64,000 nucleotides of DNA from contig NC_044916.1 in the NCBI RefSeq assembly GCF_003576645.1, positions 35,769,140-35,833,139 on the forward strand, given 5' to 3'. This document shows, one piece after another, positions 48,036-59,649 of this stretch. How positions within the stretch are numbered: the first letter of the stretch is position 1; each line of letters begins with the position of its first letter. The notes under the pieces are model-generated. The model had not been told where the DNA came from, made no database searches, and worked only from the letters and a program-made list of their open reading frames with translations. The stretch is from Ipomoea triloba (lineage: Eukaryota; Streptophyta; Magnoliopsida; Solanales; Convolvulaceae). The translations under genes were made by a program, and so were the position numbers.

Positions 48036-50559
48036 TAACTATTAGAAGATCAAATTTTAATTTTTAATTTGATGATAATACATATTATTATATCTCATTA
48101 TTTTTTAAAAAAAATTACATTGAATTTAGTGGATATTGTGTTTCAAAATGATTTTTTTTTTTTTTGCAAATGCAAATAGTTTTTTCTAATAATTTTTATT
48201 TTTGTTCTAATTAGAGTTTTAACATTGATATCATAATAAATAAAACAAAAATGTTCTGTTGGCAATAAGAAATAATGCATTTATGCTACATCAAGTAAAT
48301 TAGTAAAATAATAATGAAAGACAAACTCTTAAGTTATGTATTTATTATACTTTACATGGTAAATGTATAATTGAAAAAATATAAAATATTAAGGGTAGAA
48401 TTGGTAAAAAAAAAAAAGAAGTATAAATGTACATCACAAAAGCACAAAAGAATGAACTTAATGGCATTTAATCATTAACATTTTTTTTAGTTTTTTTTTT
48501 AAATTTTTTTTTAGTTAAACACTAATGTTAAAAAAAAAAAGGTCAAAATGAAAAATGTGAACGGTAAAACTAAAAAGAAAATGTCGAGGTATAAAAGAAC
48601 TAACGTATAAAACAAACACTTAATACAATTTATACTAATAACACAATATTTATTCCAGTTAAGGACTAATAACATGCATCATTAGTTCTTATTAATTTTA
48701 GATTCTTGAACTTAATCCAATTTATTAATCAAATTAAATAATACAAAATTTTATACGAATAATATTTTCATATTAATGCATGTTAACTTAAATATGTTCC
48801 ATACAAATAAAATGTGCAACCTAATTATACAAAAATGTAATTTATCGGTTACACCCTTGAGTAAAGATTGTATGTTGCTTTCCAATAGCTCAACCCACTA
48901 GACAATAGACATTGCACTAAGAAGTGTTTGTGCAACAAACTTAGCTAAATGTTTACAATAACTAAATTCATGATGTTTAAGTACGAGATTCATGCATTCA
49001 TGCACCACTCACTCGACTACTCCTTTTTCATGATTACAAAATATTATCTTAAATTTACATAAAAGCTAACTACGCAACGAAGTAAATTAGTTTAAATTAT
49101 TCATAATTAATCAGTTCAAACTAAAAAAGTCAATATACAACTTTATAAAAAGCGAAACTTAAAATTTTTTTTTTTTTGAAAGGGAGAAATTTAAAATTTT
49201 ATAATTACTATTTTTCAATCAATTCCGATAAAGTTGGGCAGTAGGGCATTATCTTTAATTGTTATAGTGGGGGCTACGGGCTAACCGCTAATGGGCGTAT
49301 CTATGATGTTCTAGAAATATTATTGATTAATTTTTATCATTTTTGATTTTTTTTTAAACATTAGGTAAAGGGTATGGAGATATTTTGAAAGGTCTTGACA
49401 AGTTGATATTCCTATCATTTTCTCAAGGATTAATTATTGTGAAGTACATTGAATCTGGTCAAAAGATTTGTTTATTGGTTGTAAAGAAAGATCAAGAATA
49501 TGATGACATTTAAAAAAAAAAAAAGTTGTACTAATTTATGTTTAAAACCACTAGCTAGTACGTACAACCAATAATTTAGTCAATGTTTTCTTGCAATGTT
49601 ATAGTGTTATATTATAGCTGCTAAATTATTTACGAGTTGCGGAGTATTATATATTTATAATACAATCAAATTATTGAGTGTTTAGTGCAATTCTTAAAAT
49701 TTTTAAAAACATGCACCAACTATGCTTTGTCTAATTAATTATGCACAAGGTTGAAAGAGTGGTTATAGAGGAGTATGTAAGTGGACCAATGGTTAACGTT
49801 CTTAAGGACTGCCGGAGATGGATGGGCAAGCAATGGCATGTCCAGGTGGAGCATATATATATAACAAAACCGAACAGCTGACCGTCTGGCTAAGTATGCA
49901 TATAGATAGCCCGCACAGATTTAGCTTAGCTTACTGGTTCATCAGTAAGTAATATTTGAGAGAAGATTTGAATTTCGATAACGATAATATAAGGAGATCC
50001 CTTGTATGCATCAGCATTTGGCCCTGTCATTGAATTACCATGATTTACATCAACTTAAATGTTCCATCGAGCTAGAATGTGGGGCCTTTGGAGTTAGGAT
50101 TTAAGAATTCAACCTTTTGAAAGGGCCTTTGGAGTTAGGATGTAAGAATTCAACATTTTGAAAGAATTATGCATATGAACAAGATCATGGATAAGCTGAT
50201 AGTTGAATTGCACATTTATATATTTATATATATATTTTTTTGAAATATATATTTATATATTATTTATGCAACACATCAAACCTACACTATACACGCACTT
50301 AATAGAGTTATACTTCAACTGTGTTATAAACATTACCTTATACATAGTATAATTATTTAATTTTTTTGATCGAATATAATTTACAATATATTGTACGTAC
50401 TACTAGCCTACTGTTAAAGAGTCCTTAACATCTCTAAAAAAATCAATTTAAGAAAACTAATTAATTAAGATTAAGAATAAAATAAGAACCATATACACGA
50501 ATCTAACCCGTCAAAAACAATAAAGCTAGTTTTTCCTAACTGAAGTGAAACTATTTAAA
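48036..50559. other. AT-rich intergenic region
   Basis: About 2.5 kb, very AT-rich, with homopolymer runs (48147-48165, 48481-48540) and a two-copy repeat at about 50087-50163 built on 'gggcctttggagttaggat' and 'aagaattcaac'. No gene seen. Confidence 0.55.
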
Positions 50560-53500
50560 CTAAAAAACTGGACATCCATCAACTTGGATTCCAGGTGCGG
50601 TTGGGCAGGAAGCCAAATCGCAGTGCTCTCCCCGACTTCCCCACCAATCAACGCTCACATTCCTCATGCCAAAGCCGAAGTACAAGATCACCGCCATGAA
50701 AGCCAGCCCTGCTTCCAACGCGGCCGAGAGAACATAGTTGTAGCGCCGCCACCAATTCTTCCTATACCGGAAGATAAAGAAATTGAATATTGTCCCGACA
50801 AGCAACCAGCTGTTGAAGTTCAAGGTTGTCGCGGGCGGCATGGTTGATGTGGCTCCGAGGAGCACCGGCAGGTTTATAAGTCTGATCCAACGTTGTTTCG
50901 GGAAGGCTCGGTGAGCCAGCCAAACCAAAACGGGCGCCAATGCGCCACCCAAGAAGAACCAGTTGATGGCGCTGTAACGTCCCATTGACCCGAAAATTCG
51001 GCGCGGCCCTAATAAGCCCCATATTACTGACGCGTCATAGAACACGCGATCGCCCGGACACGTCCAGGGACTGTCTGGAGGAAGCAAAGTGTCTTGGCAT
51101 ATGTTGGGAATGGTCGTTAGTAGCCACCAGGCCACCGCCATATTTACGGTGCCCGCTAAAAAGGTTCCAACAATCTGTATATATTCAAAGCAAAAATTAC
51201 AACAACAAAATTATATATATAGAGTCATAATAGGTGTGGTCACATCTTAGCAGTTAGTGCGGCTGCATCACTATCTATACATATATACAACACTCAATGT
51301 TAGAAAATACACCACACAAATATGCACCACCATTAGGTACGCATCACACCACTAGGTAGGTATGCGGCAGGGGAGTTGTGCATTATTTTGGGGGTGTCTT
51401 ATGTTTTTTGGTGTTTTTTTATATTTTCATTGTAGTGCATTTTCTAACATTGGTTGGTGTATATTTGTATACATAATGGTGTATTCCACACCAGAAGGCG
51501 CAATCACATTTGAATACATATATATATATATATATGGATAACGAGGGAACTTGAGGCATGTGTATTAGGTAGATGCCGCCTTGTAACCCTAGCTAGTAAA
51601 AAATCACAATGAAGTTAAACCGTCTAGGCTCCCATAACTAACTAGGCCAATTCAAACTAACAATAGTTGTCCAGTTCAAATCCTCTTACTAGAGTGGAAC
51701 TTAAAACATTGTAATTACCAAACTAATAAGACCACCTTGGATAGGCTTGCCCCTACCAAGCTAATAGCTAGGACCAACTTAATTGAACAAGGTTGGCCCT
51801 AGCCAACAAAAGACAAACCGGCTTAGAATACCCATAGCAACGGCCAACTTGGTTGAGGTGATCATTTCAATATATCTTTACATATGCAATTACATGACCA
51901 ATCGAAATTTAATATGTATATATACCTGAACTATGAACATTGATCTTGGAGGAATCTTCATGTAATGTCCCAACTTAAAATCAGTGAGAAAGGAAACAGC
52001 TTGACTCATGCTTATATATCCAAACGTTTTGAAGCAAACGTTGGCTATTGGCTTCCCAGGCATAATCAGACCGATAATGTACTCTGTGATAACGTTTAGC
52101 CCTGGTTGCTGTAATTTTACAAAACCATATATAAGAGTTTAAACAGTTAAAAACCAAAGTAAAATGCATGTCCGGGTGTTAAATTAATTACCTGGTTTGT
52201 AGTGGCTGTAATGATACTTATGGGAAGGCTAAAAATACAGGCAATAGCAGTCGCAAGGAGTAGCGCCCACCATGGCAACTGAACCTCGTGTTTCATGAAG
52301 ATACACAAAAAAAGAGACAGAGCTAATGAGAGCGCAAGGATGAGGTAGAACCACCAACCAGGAATGTCTTTATATTTCTTCATAAGCCTCGTGTGTATAT
52401 CTTCCTTTCCTTTGCGTGAAGATCGGAACGTCTGATATATATCCCTATTATACACAATCACAGCCAGCCAGCCATTATCTGAAGGTGTGTATGTTCAATT
52501 TTATTTTTGGACCAGCAATTTAAAAAAAAATTAAAAAAAAAAACTTACTTTCCATTGAACAAAGCAACGTGAGTGAGAATGGAAACAACTGAGGCAAAAC
52601 TGAGACCATAGCAAGAAAGAGCAAAGAAGGTGCTGAGGTTTACGCGGCCCTGTTGAGCGTATGCCACGGTGTCCAGCTCAAACCGGTCGTTAACAATCGC
52701 ACTAACGTTGTAGGGTTGGCCTTGGCTGGTAAACAAGTGGGAGGAGAACAAGGGAAAGTTTTTGGCGTCGTAGAGGTTAAACCCCCAGTAGCTTATGGGA
52801 ATGAGAACATAGACGATAGCAACGTAGCCGACGAAAATATTGGCGATGGCGAAGAAGGGAGTGATCAGAGGGCTGAAGAGGTAGGAAGCTACGACGGACC
52901 AGTCGAAGGTGAAGGACAAGATTCCTAGGCCCTTCATTCCGGATCCTATTTGCTGAACCAGTACTGATTTTGGGTACAGCAAACATAGCAAGGAAAGGTT
53001 GGAAATGGTCGGGAACAGAAAACCTGGGACCACGTACCAAACCATACTACATACGAGTGCTACGAAGAAGAATTTGCTCCTGGAGATTGCGTTTCTGTTT
53101 TCGTCTTTCTCATGCAGTGCTCTGCATTAATTAAATCATATTCATCAACATAATTCAATCTCATATATATTTTTTAGGTAACAAGAAAAATAGCAGCCAC
53201 AAGTCAGATTACTCATAACTCATAAGTTTAAACCAAAAAATGCCAATAAATCTTTTCAAGAGAGTGAAACTTCTCAACTCAACTAACTTGACTGAGGTTG
53301 CTATCACTTTTAAAACTTTATATATATATATATATATATATAGTCATGATAGGTGTGGCCGCGGTACGGGCATTTTCTAACATTGACTGATGCATTTTCT
53401 AACATTGAGTGGTGTAAACGCTATATATATATATATATAGTCATGATAGGTGTGGCCGCGGTACCGCTTTACCGCGTGTGGTGCGTTTTCTAACATTGAC

Positions 53501-54218
53501 TGATGCATTTTCTAACATTGAGTGGTGTGAACACCCCCACCGATCGTGAAAGCCTCACGTTTGAACAGATTTCTATATATATATATATATATATATCAGA
53601 CAAAACTTATGAACATTACCTGAAAAGTGAGACTTGCACAAGACTAGTTGGCCACCACATCTCTGCTGGATCTATCACGTACTTTCTCATCATTCCAGCC
53701 CAGCCATACCCTAAAAGCTGGGTACAGGTAACTAGGATCCAACCGGTCAAGAAAGAGATGTTTCTCATATAAAAAGCCTTTATAATATCCACAATCGACA
53801 CTGCGTAAGCGGTGCCGTTACCGAAATCCGAGCCAGCATTCGCGAATATGGAGATCAAGACGTGCTCTTTCATGTTAAACGGTCCTGGGTTTAACGAGAA
53901 CTCCCACGAACCGAGCCGGAATGTCCGCTCAGGCAGAACCTTCGCCATGAACCGGCCAATTGGCAGCGTTACAACCTGGATAGAGATCATGGTGATGATG
54001 AGCGGTTCGGTCCGGTAACCGAAGAAGGTGTTAACGAACGAGAGTAGAGCACAGGAGAGCAAGCCCAGAGACCACATTCGAAACGTCCAAACAGGAAGGG
54101 AAGGGTCGTCGTGAGTGGAGACGGTGAGACGGACTTGTTCGACCGGCGAGTCCTCATCTTCTTCTTCCGTAATGGCCTCATTTTGTGGAGCTTCCAAGTC
54201 TCTCTTGCCGAGAGCCAT
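50560..54218 (-). CDS. OPT: Oligopeptide transporter (OPT family, PT clade)
   Basis: Proton-coupled importer of small peptides, glutathione or metal chelates; in plants at the plasma membrane. Five exons join in frame to 740 residues: 53620-54218, 52549-53121, 52192-52444, 51926-52108 and 50560-51174. Both PT-clade hallmark motifs are present: NPG (residues 110-112) and KIPPR (about 526-530). Other typical strings are EEVRLTV-like [72 protein letters not shown] and [12 protein letters not shown]. There are many hydrophobic membrane helices, an acidic N-terminal tail and a Cys-containing loop (about 560-590). The family is usually 730-760 residues. The start at 54218 precedes the acidic tail. 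The position near RG lyase and TRAF genes suggests the OPT2 lineage, inferred from remembered Arabidopsis order. Introns 1 and 4 carry the same TA-flanked repeat. Confidence 0.96.
51222..51536. mobile_element. TA-microsatellite-flanked repeat in OPT intron 4
   Basis: Bounded by TA repeats (near 51214-51222 and 51519-51536). It contains 'agtcataataggtgtggtca', 'gcaccaccattaggt' and 'cattttctaacattggttgg'. Related to the units at 53340-53560 in intron 1. It looks like a MITE of the type that inserts in or carries microsatellites. Confidence 0.5.
53318..53596. mobile_element. Tandem pair of TA-flanked repeats in OPT intron 1
   Basis: Two units each begin 'tagtcatgataggtgtggcc' with 'gcggtac', followed by 'cattttctaacattgactga' and 'ttctaacattgagtggtgt'. 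Units are separated and bounded by (TA)n runs (about 53318-53342, 53423-53440 and 53574-53596). The second unit is longer. Same family as in intron 4. Confidence 0.6.
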
Positions 54219-54488
54219 AACTCTTAAATCTAAGAAACTTGTATGTATCCAACTCCCAGAGAAGAAGAAGAATGGGTTTTAGACAGTGTCAAAGTATGTA
54301 TTTCGAGAATCGAGTAAGGATAATAGGATAACAAAAATAATCTAAAGACATTAAGAGAATGGTTGGGAGGATTTTTAGGGTTTGACAGGTAATGGAAGTC
54401 TTATACAAGGTTTCGGTATGAAGCCTATGCATTCTGATCTAATCAACAATAAGATGAGATTATGTATTTCAATATATACACCGTCATT

Positions 54489-54575
54489 TAGTATGTCATC
54501 TAATCATATAATGACACAAATTCTTATTTTAGTATGTCATCTAATCATATAATAACACAAACTCTTATTTTAAAT
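54489..54575. repeat. Tandem repeat, two units of about 45 bp
   Basis: Both units read 'tagtatgtcatctaatcata' followed by 'taatgacacaaattctta' or a close variant. Adjacent and in the same orientation. Confidence 0.75.
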
Positions 54576-54589
54576 ATTACTTCCTATGC

Positions 54590-54775
54590 TATGGATCCAG
54601 ATCCATGTTCACAATTTTAGAACTCTATATACAAAATTACATTACTCAATATTCACAATTTTTGGATTCTATATTCACAATTTTGTTATATATATTCAAA
54701 AATTGTGTTATACTTGAATATAAAATTATGAAATTGTTAATATAGAATTCTAAAATTGTGAACATGGACCCGAGT
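54590..54775. mobile_element. Foldback MITE-like element
   Basis: Left 'gatccatgttcacaatttta' and right 'taaaattgtgaacatggacc' are near-perfect inverted copies around an AT-rich centre that repeats 'tattcacaatttt'. No clear target duplication. Confidence 0.6.
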
Positions 54776-55099
54776 TCACCTTGCAAGTTGGACCCATGTC
54801 CATGTTTACAATTTAATACTCTATGCTCATAATTTTAGAACTCTATGCTTATAGTTTTTGAACTCTGATTTATATTCAGTTCTTATCACTTATAGAAGTA
54901 ATGAACTATGAACTAGTGGTAGTAGATTGTTTTTCTTATAATTTCGTAGATTGTTTCCTTTGTGTTTTTGAAAATCAACTTGTAATTAATTCTCATGATT
55001 TTAAGAGAGTTACTTTTCATAATTAGTTTGAGTAGCTTAATGATGGTTTAAACTATATATATAAATATCCTAAAAATGGTTTGTAAGAGGTTACTCTCT

Positions 55100-55445
55100 A
55101 AGACTCTAAGAGCAACCACAATAGAGTTTTTGGCTGAGATTTTTGCAGCTTTTAATCCTATGTGGAAGAGAGAGAGCATTGGAGAGTGAAGATCGACAAA
55201 GGTTCCTATAGAAGAAGTGGATTTTTGTTTCATAATGTGGGTCACAACAAATGATTAAAAAATAAACAGTAGTTAGTGCGCGTTAAGCACATCCGTCGCG
55301 CCCACTGGATGCGTTGAGTGTGGTTGCCAACTGGCGACCACCCTCATTTATTGCTTTATCTTTTTTCTTTGTCTTATTTTTTTTCCTCTTTCCTACTTAA
55401 CTCCTTAAAATTTGTGCAAAAACTAAACCTATTGAGGATGCTATG
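55100..55445. mobile_element. 'agagcatcc..caatag' end family, copy 2
   Basis: Left end 'taagagcaaccacaatagag', right end 'cctattgaggatgctatgc'. The interior has 'gcgcgttaagcacatccgtc' and is not coding. Ends match copies at 46235 and 55485. Confidence 0.5.
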
Positions 55446-55484
55446 CAATAATAGCATTCCACTTTTTCCTACTTTTTCTTAGAG

Positions 55485-56095
55485 CAGTCGTAATAATTTG
55501 GTTTTTTGATAAGGTTTTTGTGTCACGGGAGGGGGAGGGGAAAAAAATAGAGAAACTTTTTTTTTTTTGTCCGTGGGTGCCGCTAGTGTGCATTGTGCGC
55601 ACCAAGTAAGACTTCTGTTCATTTTTTTTTCCCTCTGTCTCTCTTGCGAGTCTCACAAAAACCATTCCATCTTTAAATTTATTTCCTTCTCTTTCACACC
55701 CCCTTTCTCTCTATGTAGGCAAAAAAACTCCCCTCACCCCCCCACCCCAAAAAAAATCCATTGTTGGAGGGCATCATCATCAATGGTGATTTAGGAAATA
55801 ATGTCAGATTTATAGATATCTACCTTGACATGAGAGAGAAGAAGAGAGAGTGAGCTTGGGGTTCTGCAAAAATGAAGTTAATAACTGACATTTCTGACAT
55901 CAAAGAAATTTGAAAAGTCGTTTGCGCACACAACAACACCCATGCGGGCGCCTGATATGTGACATTTTATATTTTTTTACAAATTATATATTTTTTATTT
56001 TTTTCATCCCATATCATTTTCTCTTTCCTAATTACACTTACAAAAATTCCTAAAAAATCCTGAAATAACTCCACTACTAAGGATGCTTTAAGCAA
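55485..56095. mobile_element. 'agagcatcc..caatag' end family, copy 3
   Basis: Left end 'ttagagcagtcgtaataat', right end 'ccactactaaggatgcttta'. The interior is C- and T-rich with short pyrimidine runs. Not coding. Confidence 0.45.
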
Positions 56096-56572
56096 TATTC
56101 TTTATTTTTGAGGGATTTTATTGACCAAACATAGCCTAGGTAATTTTTTAGAAGATATACAATAAAATTAGAGGACAAATATGTTAAGGTAGTTGCTTGA
56201 AACGTGATTCACCCCTCCATAGAAGTTAGGTTAACCATCAATTATTTTCCCAAATCTTATTATATATATACTCCGTATGTGATAGTGATATGATGGATTG
56301 GCAATTGGCATCTTCTAATTGGAAAACCTCTGGGCATGTTTTTAAAGCAAAGTTAAACATCATGATAAGACTGATAACACATTTCGTGGAAGGTTACATA
56401 AACTAACCGGGAAAAAAAAATAAAAATGCCACCAATCCGCCACATACTTTTTGTGTACAAACGCAACTTCACACCAGTACAATAGCACTATAGCAGCGTT
56501 ATATTATGCAATTTTATATAATTCTTGAACTTCAATCTTGAATCTTGATAGGTGAAAAATCTGGCGCCTGCT

Positions 56573-57979
56573 CTAAGGCTTATTGGTCACAATTTTACCC
56601 TCTGGGAATAACGCGCCGCCGCTCTGTCGTACGTCCAACTCCGTCGCGGCGGCGTTCGCCGCCGCAGCTGGATGCTGTAGCGGCTGCGGAAGTACATTCA
56701 GTCCGGCGGGAGCTGTGTAGTAAACCTGCCGCCCTACGTTGTCGTAGCTGACGTGAGCATATACGTGGTCGGGTGGAGGAGGAGGAGGTGCCGTGCGCAC
56801 CATGGCAATGGGCACTTCGGGCTTGTGGGGCCCCCCACCTTGTTGAAATGACGACGGCGGTGGGACCGTACCGTACACCGCCTGCTCCCGGTAAAACTCG
56901 GGAACCACTCGCTGCATTCCGTAGTATGGCTGACTGACCTGACCGGTTACCGGTCGAACCGTCTGAGCTTGGTAAACTCCCGCCGGCGTCTGGACCAGGT
57001 AAACTGGCGGCTCGCTTGCCGCCACCGGCGCCACGTTTGTCGGGTAGGAGCCGGAAGTGATGTGGCGCTCCGGCCAGAGAGACGCCGCCTGGTTCGCCAC
57101 CGCCGGGATAGGCGCTTTTGGCTGATAGTATTCTCCGGCCGGATAAACCCTGGGGGGGTTCAAGCTTTGTTCATCAGTACTCTTCCTATTATACATAGCT
57201 TGCTCCTGGCTTGATATCTGCAACCTCTGGAGTTCCTGAATCTGTCGGTGAATATCCGCCGGCGTCACCACCGGCTCCGAGCCAGAACGAAATTCTTTCC
57301 CGTAAACTTCCGGGACAATCTGCGGCTGAGGCAGCTGAGCCGCCAGAGCCGGCTCCTTAATCTTCCCAACGGCTTGCTGTTGCTGTTGCCCTTTATCTAA
57401 GCCAAACAAGAAATCAGCCGCGCCGACCGAACTTTCCACAGGCTGAACCGGTTGCGAGTTAGATTCCAGATTCTGCATCTGCACAGAATTCAAAACATCA
57501 ACAAACCACTGCCGCTTGGAATCAGTGGACCCAAACCCAGGATCCGCCGGAGAGCTGAAGGGAAACAGAAACAACCGGAGCCTAGCCGGCTTATTGCTGG
57601 CTCGCTGAAGCCGATCATACTCGAGCATCATGAGCTCCAAGTCCTCATCATTCGTCACCGAAATCAAAGCGTCAAGGTCCTCCCCGGGAAGCTGATACTT
57701 GAAGCAAACATCAGTTTCGTACAGAGTCGAAAGCTTGGACATAAAGCTCGAGAATCGAATGTTTCTGTCGACCGACAGAATTTTGGTGTCACCTCCGACG
57801 TAGCTGAGCTGGTTGTCGTGTGGGCGGGGGTGGATTTTTCCTCCATAGCTGCACATGAACTTCACCTTATAGTTCGATGAAGGCGGCTCGTCCCATGAAG
57901 CGTTCTCACAGTCGACCTCTCGAGATCGCGGCGATGAATTTACGGAGTCTGGGTACGAAGAATATGAGTAGTTCTCCAT
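56573..57979 (-). CDS. PB1-domain (octicosapeptide/Phox/Bem1p) protein, 468 aa
   Basis: Single uninterrupted exon of 468 codons. After a Ser-rich start (MENYSYSSYPDSVNSSPRSR), residues about 37-138 form a PB1 domain: YKVKFMCSYGGKIHPRPHD (the basic cluster), LSYVGGDTKILSVDRNIRFS, and the acidic OPCA-type stretch GEDLDALISVTNDEDLELMM. Both a basic and an acidic face are present, so it could form head-to-tail PB1 contacts. The rest is low-complexity: a Gln run (about 215), Pro/Gln-rich DNA-poor linkers and repeated VYxxQ-type strings. It is likely disordered and ends after Ala-rich sequence. Plant relatives are numerous and mostly uncharacterised. Gene is GC-rich compared with its surroundings, as intron-poor plant genes often are. 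The start is the only ATG before the PB1 domain. Confidence 0.93.
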   Translation of the reverse strand: MENYSYSSYPDSVNSSPRSREVDCENASWDEPPSSNYKVKFMCSYGGKIHPRPHDNQLSYVGGDTKILSVDRNIRFSSFMSKLSTLYETDVCFKYQLPGEDLDALISVTNDEDLELMMLEYDRLQRASNKPARLRLFLFPFSSPADPGFGSTDSKRQWFVDVLNSVQMQNLESNSQPVQPVESSVGAADFLFGLDKGQQQQQAVGKIKEPALAAQLPQPQIVPEVYGKEFRSGSEPVVTPADIHRQIQELQRLQISSQEQAMYNRKSTDEQSLNPPRVYPAGEYYQPKAPIPAVANQAASLWPERHITSGSYPTNVAPVAASEPPVYLVQTPAGVYQAQTVRPVTGQVSQPYYGMQRVVPEFYREQAVYGTVPPPSSFQQGGGPHKPEVPIAMVRTAPPPPPPDHVYAHVSYDNVGRQVYYTAPAGLNVLPQPLQHPAAAANAAATELDVRQSGGALFPEGKIVTNKP

Positions 57980-59649
57980 TGGGTCTTTGTAATTTGGGAA
58001 AATTGGATTAAATTGTGAGACTCTTTGAGCAATGGAAAGTGCAGAGTCACAACCCCAAAGAGGAGAACTGTGAGAAAAATGGCGCAGGATGATTTGCCTT
58101 AATGTGGTGGCGGGCGTGGGGTCCAGTTAAGGGGAACGTAGGACCAGTGTATTATTGTGATAGGCGCAGTAGGATGGATGACAATGCAGTGGCGTGGATG
58201 AGGGCCTATAAGTCTTATGGAAATTATTTCAACATATGAAAATATTAAAAGGCAGGCATTGAATTATTTGTCATTAACGGGTTGATTGATAACAAAAAAA
58301 TAAAAAAATAAAAATTGAATCTTATTATTTGTCTTGCATAACTAACTCAGTTAGTTTAATAGATCACATTAAAATTAAATCGTATTAAAAACTTGAGTCA
58401 TTGAGAAATCGTGTATGATATATTGTGTGCAAATAGAAGTGAGAGCTTGAAAACTAACGAGACTATTATCAATTTACCTCTTTTAATAATTTTTGGATAG
58501 CAATTTTAAAAACTTAGACTTAATTTAGTCTAAGTCCAAATACATCATGTAATAAAAGAAATATTGAAGTGATGATAGAAAATGAAACGTTATTGATGAC
58601 GATGCATCCTATTTGTAGACCAGCTACGTGTTTGATGAATGTGCAAGTTGTTTTTGTGGATGATAATCTATACATATTCGGTAGTTGGAGTCGAGGTTTT
58701 TTCTGTGAGTTTTCCTATTTGACATTCCGGTGTGTGTGCTGAGTAAACATATATATAACAAATTTGACTTTTTAATCATCAACTACTATAAATATATAAC
58801 ATTGTCATATAATCTTAGTAATAATTCCATTTTTTGTCCTAAATTTATAGGCGACAATTCCCTTTTAGTCACTTTTTACTAGAGCATTCTCATTTGACCA
58901 TATTATTATTGTGGCATAATCATTTTTAGTCATATATCAACAAAATTGTTAAAATGTCGTTAAATACAAAAACATTTCAATCTTTTTAATATTACAAAGT
59001 AGGTCGAACCGTAATAGTTTTTATGTTTATTTCTTTAAAAAAAATTATAATTGAACACTGAAATGTCCTTGTATTTAACGATATTTAAACTATTTTGTTG
59101 ATATAGGACTAAAAATGGTCATGCCATAATAATACTATAATCAAATGAGGATGTTTTAATAAAAAGGGACTAAAAGTGAATTATCACCTATAAATATAGG
59201 ACAAAAAATGAAATTAACTCTTAATCTTATTATTTTAATTTTGTTACATTATATCATTAATTTTTATTTACTTAATAGCGCGTTAAAAATATAGAATAAC
59301 TAATAGGTATACGTACACTTGAGTACATTATTATAAATCTCCAACACACTATCATTTTATATGTAAATGCAATATTAAGTGTTTCGAAATAAATGATAAA
59401 TGTCACATCATTTTTTTTTTAATTTTTCGTAATTGATCATCCTAAATTAACGAATAATATTAATTTGTTGGTTTTTATGTGAAACCTAATTTTTATTTGA
59501 ACATGGTTATATATGTTTTTACATTAAATCTTATTTTAAATACACACGCAATGCATGATACAAAAATATCTAATGAACAAAAATGTGAATGAAAATATAT
59601 AATTAAACTAAATCAAGATACATATGATCTTATAATTATTAGAAAAAAA
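57980..59649. other. Upstream DNA of the PB1 gene and AT-rich spacer
   Basis: Contains the presumed promoter of the PB1 gene (57980-58200, no obvious TATA box) and then AT-rich DNA with a foldback MITE at 58818-59221. No gene seen. Confidence 0.55.
58818..59221. mobile_element. Foldback MITE with long inverted repeats (404 bp)
   Basis: Left arm has 'ccattttttgtcctaaattt' and 'cttttagtcactttttacta'; right arm reversed reads 'cattttttgtcctatattta' and 'cttttagtccctttttatta'. The arms cover most of the element. An 8-bp duplication taatctta flanks it (58810-58817 and 59222-59229). No coding. Confidence 0.75.

Larger units (their letters stand above)
54219..56572. other. Intergenic region between OPT and PB1 genes
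   Basis: About 2.3 kb made largely of repeats: a 45-bp two-copy tandem at 54489-54575, a foldback at about 54590-54775, and two elements of the 'agagcatcc' end family at about 55100-55445 and 55485-56095. No additional gene seen. Confidence 0.55.

Noticed and set aside
56545..57880. Plus-strand frames opposite the PB1 gene (up to 142 codons)
   Set aside because: Shadows of a GC-rich single-exon gene. The minus-strand frame has a clear PB1 domain.
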